Positions 24,746 through 36,592 of a stretch of DNA of 64,000 bases are shown here, one piece after another. Made by a program: the position numbers and the translations under genes. The stretch is from Triops longicaudatus. Taxonomy: Eukaryota > Arthropoda > Branchiopoda > Notostraca > Triopsidae. Each line of letters begins with the position of its first letter. Position 1 is the first letter of the stretch. The DNA lies in contig JAGQDJ010000020.1 in the NCBI GenBank assembly GCA_022885665.1, positions 1 to 64,000 on the forward strand, in the 5' to 3' direction. The notes beneath the pieces were generated by a model, which saw only the letters and a program-made list of their open reading frames with translations, searched no databases and was not told where the DNA came from.

Positions 24746-27181
24746 AACAAAAACTAGATTTACTGCCCAAAGAAAGCTATTCATCACTGAATCCGAAGAC
24801 ATTAAAAGTAACTACTGATCATTAACACGGAGCCTAGTTTACATTTCAGGATTGCATCACTAATTAAAACAGAAGGAAAACATTGGAGTCAGCTTTGAAT
24901 ACAGGCTTTTGAGTCACTCCACCCTTTCTGTCTGCAACGCTTCAAAGAAAAAAATGCAAGACAGAATGATATGATCACCACAAGTGGGAGCTGGAGCCGA
25001 CTGTCGCCTGTTTCATTACTGGAACGAATTGTGTCGATTACATCAACAAGGATGTACTCAACGGATAAACGTTCGCGGCACAAAAGCGCCGCCATTGACT
25101 GACATTACAAGGGCAAGTTAAAAAAAAAAACGGAAATTGATACTTAGCATAATATTTTCTTTCTCTACACAAAAACTCGGCAACCAGCCACTTTTAACTC
25201 TTGGTTGCCACGCCTATGTAAACGCAAGTACAGTGATGCCTCCTCCAACTCGTATAAAGAATCGATCTACAGTTGAACAAAAATAGAAATAAATAAAACA
25301 AAAATGTCTTGTAAGAACGAACCATGGACAGCGCTCAGGAACGGATTAAGTTCGTTGTGCAAGGTCCCGCATATAAAAGACGGCCAAAAACAAGGTGTAA
25401 CCTATTCATGGGTTCTGAATGAAAGCTAAGCTCTATCATTACTAAACACGTGAAAGGAAATGGGACAGTTTAACGTTGTGAACAACGGATTAACAGCAGA
25501 TAAATGCCTGTATTTGCCCTAAAACCAGCTAAAGAAAGGGAGCTATTCTACCTTCACGCAACTTCCGTGATTGGCTGCCATTAAGCGTGCACTAGACTGG
25601 CACAGCACCTGTGACGTAGATGTCCACTGTTGCCAACAAAGAATTCCTATAGCTACGGCTAAAGAAACATTCCCTCACTAACAATGAACTTTCCAACCCA
25701 ACGATGACTAGGAAACATGCGTTGTTAACCAACGCCGTGTGCTTCAAGCCTTGAACTGTTCTTACACGAATTTTGCACAATATGTGGCAATAATGAAGGG
25801 TAGCGTGAGACTTGCAGATATCGAGAATCCTCAAAGAAATCCGTGACCAGTTCAGTAAATTTGCGAGTTGGCTTGCTTTTCATACGTAAGTTTAGCTTTA
25901 TTCTAAGCTTTTCACTGAAACTAACGTTACACCTGATAAGTAGCGACTCGGAGAAAATGGTAACGTAAGAGTATCGAAAATAATAGCTTTTGAACATAAG
26001 ATTTCTTGAGTCCGAAAAAATCACTTGTCATGCTAAATGGCGTTAAGTAGCGTTTAAAATAGTTGCACGTCAGACGAACGAAAATTAAGCGAGAAATTAA
26101 GCGAAGTCCGATTTCGCTGTTAACCTCGTAGTTAGGTTTACTACAGGTACTCAAAAATTACTTAGAAAATACTTTTTTAATGCTCATTTCAAGCTACAGA
26201 ACAAGAAACTTAAAGTTACCATTGTTGCACAGTGAGTTTACGGAGACATAGAAATCCCAAAACACGCTTCGAGACGATCAAACTAGAATTTCCAGAATAT
26301 TTTTTAAACATTACAATACTTTTACTGTAACATTTAATACAATTAATGCGTTTTGCAGGCCTCATTAAAATTAGTCAACATAGCCTTCATTGTTTAAAAA
26401 GGTTCCAAGGTCAAATGTAACGCTAACCATCTTTTCTTTTATCATTGTGCAAGAACTTTTTTTTTAAGAAAAATTACGACCTACGTTCTGAGCTTTAATT
26501 CACTTCCCAAGAAAACTCGAAACCTTTTCGTTGTTAATTTAATTTGACTGATAGCTTTGAAATTAACTTCGCTACCCAAGATTTATGTCTTATTTATATT
26601 CATACCTTTAGAGTACTGTCATACTCTGCTCATCGATAAGAATAGAACCCACAAGGCAACAAAAACTAAGCAACTCAAGAATGAAAAACATCTCACGTGT
26701 AATTACATGCACCCAGAGGCGCTGTTACGCTACAACGCTTCGGCAACTGACACCCTGAAACAATGTGTACTTCGAGTGTGTCAACATTACGAATACTTAA
26801 ATTCAGTGTTTATTATCTACTCAATCTGATTTGTTTACTGAAACTGTCACTGTGTGAATTAAACAGTTTTTCTCATCATTCATGAAAACTCGACACTTTC
26901 ACTTCGTCGTTTCCTTTGTGGTCTCCAACACGAATTAACATTAAATCAACCCAAAATTTAATGCCATCAAAAATCCACAGCGATTAAAAATTGTAAAAAA
27001 ACAAGCGATAAATAAGACCATAAATCAAATACAATTAAAACTCGAATTAACCGTGCATTACAATTCAAATAATATGCCATCCAAAATACATCAAAATAAT
27101 TTCTAAAATTTGCTGATCAAATTCTTGGTAATACATTGATTGATTCTTGACTTGTTTGGTAAAAAATTCCTTTAGTAAAGA

Positions 27182-27243
27182 TTCGTTTATAGAGAATGGA
27201 TAATCAATCATTTCTGATTGATTTTCCATTCTTTATAAACGAA
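27182..27243. repeat. 62-bp near-perfect palindrome (hairpin)
   Basis: Arms 27182-27210 (TTCGTTTATAGAGAATGG, then ATAATCAATCA) and 27215-27243 pair over 29 positions with two mismatches around a TTTC loop. It lies far from any recognised exon. Confidence 0.85.
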
Positions 27244-28448
27244 AAGTTCCAGTCTCGTTCGTAAACCGCAGCAATATAATATCTGTCAATTTTTTCATCA
27301 CTTCAGTATCCTTATTTTATTTATATTTCCTCCAACGGACATTTTGAAGCTAAAATTTTAATGCTATCATACTAACTATTTCACTATATTATACTAACTA
27401 TTTCAGTCATCATTCTACATATATTCCGACTACCTTCGCTTGCAATTAAGCCATTTACGAAGCGTTTTATTGTACAAAATAACCCCAAATGCCCCCACAG
27501 TTCTTAAACTAGTTTTGCCCACATTCTGCCTATATTATCATTGACTTTAGTTACATTTCATTACGTAATCGAACACTTCGTTGTAATTTCCTTACCCAAA
27601 TCCCATTTTCCCTTCCTACAATCCGGAACGCATTACGCGTAACGTTAAACGAGCCCTATTGACTACTGAGCCGCCTACTCATCGTTTCAGTTCTCCGATG
27701 CAATTCTTATTCAATAATGCACTTGCTGTTGTATGACCCTCCCTATCCGCACAAACGCTCTCTGCCAACGCAACATGTTCAAAAATTCATTGCCCGAGTC
27801 GCGTCAGACGTCTCAAAAGCGTCTGTTATTGCTCCTATCTAGCGTGAATCGCCATGGCAACACGCAAAAGACCTTACCATCGTTCCGGTCTTCGTCGACT
27901 GCACACCTAGGCCATCGCTTACCTGGCCATCCACACCAGTATCTTGTGTGAAGTCGGCTGTGGCTCACCATTTCCTGTTTTTCGTTCCCAAGAAGCTCAC
28001 GTTGACTTTCTTCCTTCACACCTCGTCTTCAGAGCTCAACAGGTACTTTTAAATTCTGACAACTTTTTTTCTGTGAGTTTTGTAAATAAAACCTATGTTT
28101 TTTAACACAATACAATTTTTAGCCTTTGAAAAAATTAAAAATAAATAAGATCTTTAAAGATTTTTCTAAAGAACTTGTGAATCAATTTTAAAGACAAAAT
28201 ATTTTAAAAAGAAAAATAAACACTTATTTTTTAATATTGTTGAAGAAAATGTAAAAAAATATGTTATAAAAGATTGTAGCGAAAAGCTCTAATTCTTAAC
28301 ATCACCTTTCTTAAACTCTTTGAAACATTTTAAATTAATTCAAGTGCTATGATTCACGCATCTTGGTTTCGTAACTTGGCAAAAAGATTGCAAAATGTCC
28401 GGTCTTACGTCCTGAAGCGTGGCTTTTTTGCTGGTTTCGTTGCTAGAC

Positions 28449-31070
28449 ATGAATCAACGCCCCAAGACGGCCATGTCCCGTAACGAGGCTGAGATGATGA
28501 CTAAAGCGAAACGACTCAGCTCGATTACGGCCGATCCAATAGAGAAACTGCGCTGCTTGCTCTTGGCTCGTGGAGCAGCAGGAATTTTGGGATTCAGCTC
28601 GTAAGCATTCTATTTTCTTTACTTTACAGATTTAAAGCCGGTTTATTGACGGTGCAATACTTTAGAGAAGATGGTAAAAAGACTCTGATTTAGACCAAAC
28701 GCATTGTCAGCTCTATAGAGCATATGCCAAATACGCCAGTGACATCTAGCCAGGCTATTTAAAGCTTGACCCTTACTAAAAATATACGTATATTAGACGT
28801 ATTTTCTGAGACGTTTTGAGGATATATTTTTTTATTTTCATGTTTTGTTTAAATGGGTTTAGTTTTGATTAACAAAAATATTTACGTAAGAAAGATTCAT
28901 TACTGTTTTTTGTAGTGAATTTCAAGTAGGTGTTTTCCCAGTTTCTTCAGGCGTGGGTTGTGATTTTTATATTACGGGGTTGACTTTCATTTTATTTTTG
29001 TTTTTAGGAACCACTGATTCTTTTGTTCTTGGCTTACCTTGAATGTGTGTAGGTAGTTTCACTTACATTACTTACGAGCACGAAAAGGGTAATTGAATCG
29101 TTTTGGCACGATATTCGGCCCCGGGAGCTTATTTTCATTTGTCACTAGGAGTCTTGTAAGAAAAACTGGCGATGTCACGATATAGGATCATTGTTGAGGG
29201 TCCTATTTTGTTTCAAAGGTAAAAAAAGTCAAACACCATTACCAAAGAAGGTTCAGATAACTCTGCACTTGCACGCAGAACTGTGCAAGCTCATTGATTC
29301 GACTTTTTAACATACTTTGGCTTCCGTGTTCGTGTGATATTTTATGGAAAAATGTGGCGTTACATTCCCTCACGTGAATTTCAAGAAAAAGTCGACAAAA
29401 CTCCCAAAAACATACGTTTATACATCAACGTCTTCTTGAGTTCAGACATGTACTTAAATTGAGTACATGTGATTTTATGCACGTGTCGTGTACTCATATA
29501 AACGTAGCTGAAAAACAAAGGGCAAACTTGTCGGAAAAAAATTGATCGTATTGAACGACAAAATGTGCACCAGTTTAAGGAACGACGTAACAAAACTAGG
29601 AAACAGAAAACTGTCGCTTAACATAACCTGAAAGGTCTATCGATCTAACAAGACTTTTCGTGCTAATAATTAATGAAGTGTAGGCACTTCGCTTGAACTC
29701 TGTGATATTTTGGTGTTGACGTAAGAGTGCGAGAGGGGAAAGGCATACAATGAATAATGATAGTTTCTGAAGTACCTTGTTTCTTGGCCATATAGGGTCT
29801 TCCGAAGAATGGACGACGACGGAAGCAAGGAACTGAATTTTGACGAGTTCGAGAAAGGAATGACTGAAACTGGGCTGAAACTGGAGCCGGAGATGCGCCG
29901 AGCTGTTTTCGAAACTTTTGACAAGGATGGATCGGGACAAGTTACCATCAACGAATTCTTATTAGCGATTCGCGTAAGTTTCAGTACAGTTTTTTAGCAG
30001 TTTTCGTTCTGTATCTTTAAAAAACTACAGAAAAAGGGATACTTTATTATAGCAAGGAGGTATTTCACATTAGATGTATAGAATTACCTGGATTCTCGAC
30101 GTAGACAACAATGAAATTCACACAGTTCTTTTTTTTCGTGAATTATCAATAAAATCACTAACTGAGATCACTTAAAAATGAAAATAATGAGTAGATTCCT
30201 TAGATTTTCATTTCACACACATGAATTTGTGCGCTTGTTTAAAGCAAGTGTTCGCTGTCGATTCGTTCAAACAAATGGCGTGGGTTGCGTTTCTCCGTTT
30301 GCTTACAGATGTCCATACACTCAAGCTTGGCGCTAAATTTGAAACATTTCATTGTTGTATTTACAGTTACTTGAATAGGAAAAGTAAAAAGTAAATATGG
30401 AGTTATCGTATGACGTCATTCAGAATGAATGACGCATTCTAGTGCTTTAAAGAAACGACCGGACGGCAAAATTCAACCCATCCCCAACATTAGCGTTACC
30501 ACATTCCAAGTTTACTGTGAAAATACCTGTTCGACAGAACTTAGCTCGTTTACTTTAAAGTTGATTTCGAGGTAAATTTTAGGATTGGGTTCTGTAAGAG
30601 GATTCAAATACCAAACCTTAAGGAAAAACACTTTTTTACTTCTTCGAAGGGAAGTCTTTGAAGTTATTTTTCCTTTTTTTTTCTTTCAGCCACCACTTTC
30701 CGAGGCAAGAAAACGTGTCATAGGAGAAGCGTTTAAGAAACTTGACAAAAGTGGCGACGAGGTGGTAACAATAGACGATTTACGGAACGTTTACAACGTG
30801 AAGACCAATCCTCGTTATTTAAGTGGAGAAGAGACGGAAGAACAGCTTCTGAATCGATTTTTGAACAACTTCGAAGCAACGGGCGTTTTAGACGGGAAGG
30901 TAACATTGTTTCCAGAAAACATTATTTCAACTAAATACAAAGTTTAACATATTGCTTTCTTGTTTAAGGTTACCCGAGACGAATTCATCGATTACTATTG
31001 CGGGATTTCGTCCTCTATCGACAACGATGCTTATTTTGACTTAATGATGAGGAATGCATGGAAACTCTAG
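28449..31070 (+). CDS. CAPSL: Calcyphosine-like EF-hand protein
   Basis: Four exons (28449-28600, 29796-29973, 30690-30899, 30969-31070) join in phase to 213 residues, the usual size of the calcyphosin/CAPSL family (about 190-210). After an N-terminal lead with ADPIEKLRCLLLARG come EF-hand loops DDDGSKELNFDEF, DKDGSGQVTINEF and DKSGDEVVTIDDL, then a last, degenerate hand around the VTRDEF segment. The first three keep Asp at loop position 1 and an acidic residue at position 12. The end MMRNAWKL is typical of the family. It is probably a cytosolic calcium sensor. ATG at 28449 is chosen; the next in-frame Met is at 28473. Convergent with DFFB. Confidence 0.9.
28601..29795 (+). other. CAPSL intron 1
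   Basis: A 1.2-kb intron with donor GTAAGC and acceptor ATATAG. No other feature is recognised. Confidence 0.7.
29974..30689 (+). other. CAPSL intron 2
   Basis: A 0.7-kb intron with donor GTAAGT and acceptor CTTTCAG after a long T-rich tract. No other feature is recognised. Confidence 0.7.
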
Positions 31071-31637
31071 AAACTTGCGTGTTTCTAGCCACAATCTTTC
31101 TTCTCCCCTTGAGAAAGAAAGACAAGACTGTAAATTTCCCCAGGAGAGCAACACTATTCTGGAACATTCTAAAATAAAATGTATCGTCTTCCTGTTTATA
31201 ACGCTATGCTAATCTAAATTTACGCACGGCTTTCGAAATACTCGTCGAATAAATGATCCAGATTTCTATGTAGAGTGAAAACGATTTTTTAATTCACGGA
31301 TCCACATCCGTTTTGTAAAAACCATATGTATTAGAGTAAAAAGATATCTGCAAGCTGTATAAGCCTCTAAAACTTTCTTATTTACACAAAGCACCGGTCA
31401 GGCCACATCTGCGAACCTTTAAAAAAAAATCCTTTTTCGCATGCGCCATTTAAAATTGGCTAGTCTGCTTCAGCGAATGAGAGTTGATCCCTCCAAAATG
31501 AGGAAAGTACTCGAACCATGACGTTTACCCTCACTAGCGTCACGCCTTTTTTTTCTCTAGAAAGAAAAATCATAGTACCGAATATTATTCTAGAATTACC
31601 ACCAATATTTTTCAACAATATTTCAAGCTTACGATTA
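31071..31637. other. Convergent 3' interval between CAPSL and DFFB
   Basis: Likely contains both 3' UTRs. AATAAA at 31173-31178 (+), about 100 nt past the CAPSL stop, is a good poly(A) candidate. No coding exon is seen. Confidence 0.5.
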
Positions 31638-32788
31638 TCACTCTCCGTCAAGGTAGTACTGCTTCGGGTCACATTGTCCTCCATGGCTTCGCTTATCATG
31701 ACACACAATATGCACTAATCGTAAATTTTGTTGCGTGAAGAGCAACGTGTAAAAGTAGCGCCAATTAATGGTCCTTTCCTGCGCGTTCTGGACAGCTTCA
31801 ATTATAGCTGGCACGACAGTTCTCGATCGCTCAATTCTACGAAAAAAATACGTTCTTTATATGCTACAATTTACATTATCATCATTATCAAAACTCGACA
31901 ATGCCATGCAAGCAAAGCTTACACATGGTCGAGGTTCCAGGTCGAAAAAAGCACGCGGCTCTCCCAATTATCATACGGATTGATTATATGACTATCGTAT
32001 CCGTTCAAATACGGACACTGCGCAGTTTGGTACGCTCCTTGGCACAAGAATTGTCCCAGTGCGTCGCAAAAACGTTGAGACGCTGGTGCAGCGCGGTTAA
32101 AGTAATTACCGAAGTACTTATCCGCTTTTAGTTGCGTTTTGAACGCGTTTAACAAGGTTTGGACATCAGCACCTGCGCCTTGGAGCTGTTCTTTGCATTT
32201 CTGCAAGTAACCACGTACCCTTTCTTGCGCTCTTTTGAATAAATAAGCTTCCTTGGTACTGCAAGAGCCCACGCAGCCTTTAAACCAGTCAGGATCTTCG
32301 GCTTTTGTACTAAATGTGCGTTTTGGACTCTCTCGGACCACAGAGATCAATTCTGGCATCTTTTCTTTGAGCATTTCATGCAATAACGTTTGACTTGCGG
32401 GGGTATTCGCGCGGAGTAGCGCAGACCAGCGTTCTACCAAGGTTTTTAGGACCAAAGCAGCACTGCAATGCTGGTAAGAAGCTACAATCAGGATCGTGTG
32501 GTCCGGTAAGGCCATTAAATACTCATCGTCATCGACTTCAGTCCCATCTTCAAGACATATTCTGAGATCTTGAGCTCGCACGCCAACCTATGCAATAATA
32601 GAACAGCTTAATTAACTCACAGTGTTCAGAATCTTGAAAAATTCAACTGATTTTTGGATTATAACCAAAAACTTATATTTTCATACCTTAAATTTTGTAG
32701 TAAATTTGGAGCGCAAATCCTCCAAATTACTTGCTACAATGCCCTTTCTTACTAAGTTTTCCGCATCCGTTACTTTGAAAGGCTTCAT
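31638..32788 (-). CDS. DFFB: Caspase-activated DNase (DNA fragmentation factor subunit beta)
   Basis: Three exons (32788-32687, 32587-31923, 31836-31638) join to 321 residues (human DFFB 338). Residues 1 to about 75 form a CIDE-N domain (MKPFKVTDAENLVRKG, then LEDGTEVDDDEYLMALPDH), which in this family binds the inhibitor ICAD/DFFA. The nuclease part has EDPDWFKG, then HIINPYDNWESRVLFSTW, then NLDH. Exon 3 adds FYTLLF and LVHIVCHDKRSH. The catalytic and zinc-site histidines known from mouse CAD all have counterparts here, so it looks active. The middle exon alone appears truncated because TAA follows the splice donor (GT, then GTAAGC); joining exon 3 restores the C-terminus. Caspases release the enzyme to cut chromatin during apoptosis. 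Head-to-head with CRBN. Confidence 0.93.
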
Positions 32789-33337
32789 CGTTCCGAAAAA
32801 TTTGGATTACATTTGTTTTGATGCTCAGGCCCGGGGGAATAATTCAAACACTGGCGGCATACTATCTTTCAGTACAGGATCTCTTTTCGCAATAAATTAT
32901 TTTCCTTCCTCCGCCAACTTCAGTCCGACGCCCTTGCGCTTTTCTTATTGGACAGGTTATTCACAGAGGAAAATTTGCTACCCTAGAAAAATCGCGTTCC
33001 GAGACATAGCCAATCCCGGTCCTACTAAGGTAGCACCAATGAAAGGCGTGGTCTAAGTGGCCTTAGGGACAAGAGGTTGTGGGTAAATTACCGGAAATTT
33101 TGGTTAAATGTTTCTTTGGTCTATGACGTATGAAGCTTAAGCAAATTTTATAAAGCGATTTTCGTACACTTTTATATAACCATGGTTTGAATAATAGAGT
33201 AGAAGTGAAAAGGTAGGCTGAGATCAAGGGAACGGCAAGCCAGTCGCGGTTCGTCGTTCCGTGGGAATGCCAAGTGCGCCAAACAAAGCTTTAAACATCA
33301 ACGAAAGCATTCAGTTCATAGCAGTACGGTAATAACC
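32789..33337. promoter_or_regulatory. Shared divergent promoter region of DFFB and CRBN
   Basis: 549 bp between the two start codons. It contains three CCAAT boxes: CCAAT at 33010-33014 and 33036-33040, and the inverse ATTGG at 32947-32951. No TATA box is obvious. A bidirectional promoter is inferred from geometry. Confidence 0.45.
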
Positions 33338-35831
33338 ATGGCGGAAGACAATCGAGATTTCGAAGGTAAGACACTTCTCTGATAAAGCTACTTTAATTTC
33401 TCCAAAAAACAATAACTTAATTTGGTGTAGATTTTTATACAGAGGATGAAGATGAAGACGTTTCTTCCAGTGAAACGGATGAGGAAACACTGGCATCCGG
33501 TTTAATGAGAGTGATCACTCCAGCTCGGGCTATTGTTAACATACACAACAATGACGACGACGACGGTGGCCAAGAACGAGTCTTTGACCCTGTTTTGGCT
33601 GTTAGGCACACGGTAAGTTGGCTTTTTTTCGTTTAAAGTTATATTATACCCAAATTTAAGTACGATTTTGACCGTATTGTTTTTTTTTTAGTATCTTGGT
33701 AACAATTTGGAAGAACTCCATGGCCGGACTGTGTTTGACGAACTGAGCGTACAAGATATACCTTTACTGGTACAAAACGAGCTAGTATGCATCCCGGGAC
33801 AAACCGTTCCTTTGACTTTATTCCACCCACCCACTATAGCTATGTTGAAAGACATAATTTCCAAAGACAGAACCATCGGATGCATCTCGCTGAGGTACAG
33901 CATATTTCTTCACTGTCTCTTCCTCCACATCTCCCTTGACAATGATTTCCAACGCTGTTTTCGACCCTTCCGTAGTCAATTTTACACAACAAGCCATTTA
34001 ACTCTCTTGCGTGCTATTAACACTTAATTGTCTGATTTTCTGTGCAGATACGGTTCAGCCGAAGGCCGATATGAAGCCGTTTTGGATAAACTCGGCACAA
34101 CAGTCGAGATTTACGAGTACTCGAAAGGTTCCCAAAACGAACCAGGATTTAACATTAAAGCCAAAGCCCGCCAACGTTTCCAAGTCTTGGAAGCCCGCCA
34201 AATCAGTGGGTAAATACTCATGATTGTTCATTTAGGTAGGTTTAATACCCCCTTGTATGCTTTTTTAACCCTTTTCAATAGCGTCATGTGGGCGAAAGTC
34301 AAAATATTACCTGAACGAAAGCCGATTCCCTCATTGTATGAAAGCAGGCTAATGAGCTTAGACAAGTATCGTCTTGCACCGTCACCAAGTAACATCCTTA
34401 TTGTCTCATATACCTGATACGCATTATGTGTTCCCTGGAGAAGTCTGAAGAAAGATCTTTCCCAAGAAATTTGCTTATTGTGTGCAAACTTATATCTTCT
34501 ACTTCAAAGAAAACTTCTTTTGAGAAATAAACTTAAGTCTTTTTGAAAGAAAAAAAATAAATAAGAAACTTATATCTCTTTCAAATAAACAACGAATGAA
34601 TATCAAAGTCTAAAAAACTGAAATTAAGAATAATAAAAAATGAAGTTTATTGTGCAATTTATTGAAATTATTATTTTATTTAAATTCCGATTTTTAATTT
34701 ATTTTATATTCCGATTGGACTTCAGAGTCAGACAAAGCAGTATCGCCAACTGCTCTGAAAGCTCGCCAACGACTGCATCATTACCGGCGACAGTACCACG
34801 TTCCTTTAACTTCGTGGCCGAGTTGGGTTCACGCTCAGTACGATTCAGTACTACTGGCCGGGGCCGTGACGGACGAGTTGTATCGATCAATGACCTTAAC
34901 TTTCCAAGAAGGTACTACAGCTAGAGTTAACGTACCCGAAGACCCCGCCGAACTATCGTACTGGGTAATCCAGAACCTACCACTTGAAGATAAGCATCGT
35001 TTGACCCTTTTGGGGCTTAATTCGGAAGAACAGCGCCTGCGAAGCGAATTAGCCATCTTGCAAGGAGTAAGGCTTGGGCTCGTAATTGACTTAGTACTAA
35101 TCAGATTCGTGGAATTTTTCTTTGTTGGGTAGTGTAAAGAACTTCTGTGCAGCTCGTGTAATGCCCATGTCGCTAATCAACGAGATGCTTTCGCTATGTC
35201 CGTCGAAGGACCGCAAGGAGCTTACGTAAACCCAGGAGGCCATGTCCATGAAACATTAACCTTGCATAAAGCTGAAGGAGTACGAGTGGTCTCGAGACCT
35301 TCCACGGAATACACGTGGTTCCCTGGGTACGCCCAGGATTTCCTTGACCTTTGCAATAGTTTCGACATAGTTTTAGGTTTACGGGTATCATTATACGGCT
35401 TGTTACCTCAAAACGGTCAATTCCTACGTGTAAAATATTTATCTTTCTCTAATTTTCCATATTTAAGGTATTTCCGTAATTAACGATTTTCGAGTGTCAA
35501 TTTCCTAGAAATCAAATCTTCGAACTTAAGTAATGTTATTAAAGCAGTTAATAGAACTAAAAGCATAAGCTAATTTAAACTTAATTTAAACTATTTCGAG
35601 TTAAACGTACATTAGAATTGGAAAACGGAACTGGAAGGGAATAATGAATTCTTTTGTTCTAGTTATGCGTGGTCAGTGGCTGAGTGTCAACAGTGTCGGA
35701 CGCATATGGGCTGGTTGTTTTGGGCCACGAGTAAGAAACTGAAGCCAGAGAAATTTTGGGGCTTGTGTCGTCGTTCCTTGAAGCCGAATCTGAATTGGCA
35801 AGAAACCGAGTCTCGGCGGGTTAATGTGTGA
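33338..35831 (+). CDS. CRBN: Cereblon, substrate receptor of the CRL4 ubiquitin ligase
   Basis: Eight exons (33338-33365, 33431-33612, 33692-33894, 34048-34209, 34282-34388, 34726-35066, 35133-35326, 35663-35831) join to 461 residues (human 442). ATG lies in a good context, ACCATGG. An acidic N-terminus leads to a Lon-like domain (VQDIPLLVQNELVCIPGQ, RYGSAEGRYE, VKILPER), a helical DDB1-binding part (LTSWPSW, EDPAELSYWVIQNLP, EEQRLRSELAILQG) and the C-terminal CULT domain. The CULT domain has both zinc-binding CxxC pairs (CSSC, CQQC) and the Trp cage (EYTWFPGYAW, then MGWLFW). In humans this pocket binds thalidomide-class ligands and C-terminal cyclic imide degrons. Residues equivalent to human Glu377 and Val388 are kept. 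Faces DFFB head-to-head and DOHH tail-to-tail. Confidence 0.94.
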
Positions 35832-36592
35832 TTGACGAATCTATGTACATAAGAATATGTATTTTTTGGAATCATCAAACTTACATTTTGTTAGATATTT
35901 GAGTTTTCCTTGCTTCCCTTTTTTCTTGTTTTTTAACGAACATTAAATGATCGGTTTCAGTCGTAGGTAGGAACTTATAGGAATGAAAAGAAAAGGTGGT
36001 TGGCAATCGAGAAATACGAAGCTTCGTGGTGGTATTATAGGACAAAAGTGGAGCGTGCTTTCGGAAAGCCAACGTGGGGCTAATTTGATAAGTGTTAAAC
36101 GAATCGTTTGCACCAAATTGATGATATCATGTTAATGTATGGCATGTAGAACAATTAGATGAGAGTTTTATTTATTTTTCGTGAGATGTGTCCCTAATTC
36201 CCGGCAAAATGGAACTCCATAAATAAATAGTACATAAGTAAAGTCGTTGTTACATTTTTACTTTACGAAACTGAAGTTACCTTATATGTTCAGAATAACC
36301 CCGTTTTAAAATCCCTGGTGAAAAACAACGCATAAGGCACAATTTGTAGGAAATGCTATAAAACATCGGGCGTACCAAGGTTATATATGAGAAATTCGCG
36401 TTTGGAGAGCGCAGATTTCTATATATGTGTCTAGATGTCAAGTTTCGATTATTCATGCATTCAGAGCCATCTTATTCAACGCTGTTTACTCTTAATCAAC
36501 ATCTTATTTATTGTTAATAACGCCTAATCAGTGTCAAATTCTTACTTCAAGCATTAACAGTAAATAAAACCGTAAGGCGAATTAATTTACAT
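35832..36592. other. Convergent 3' interval between CRBN and DOHH
   Basis: No coding exon. Candidate poly(A) signals are AATAAA around 36224 (+) for CRBN and TTTATT around 36508 and 36166 (AATAAA on minus) for DOHH, so the two 3' UTRs may overlap. Confidence 0.4.

Larger units (their letters stand above)
22267..28448. other. 6.2-kb gene-free interval between SVEP1 and CAPSL 5' ends
   Basis: No coding exon was recognised; the longest open frames (68-99 codons) show no domain. It holds the divergent upstream regions of SVEP1 and CAPSL, an (AC)n microsatellite at about 22509-22528, repeat R copy 2 (24455-24745), a 62-bp hairpin (27182-27243) and a near-tandem 15-mer (about 27370-27408). Confidence 0.5.

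Noticed and set aside
24889..26154. Small minus-strand open frames (68-99 codons) in the gene-free interval
   Set aside because: No domain, no splice partners and composition like the surrounding non-coding DNA.
31919..32581. Truncated DFFB pseudogene
   Set aside because: The stop is part of a splice donor; exons on both sides complete the gene in phase.
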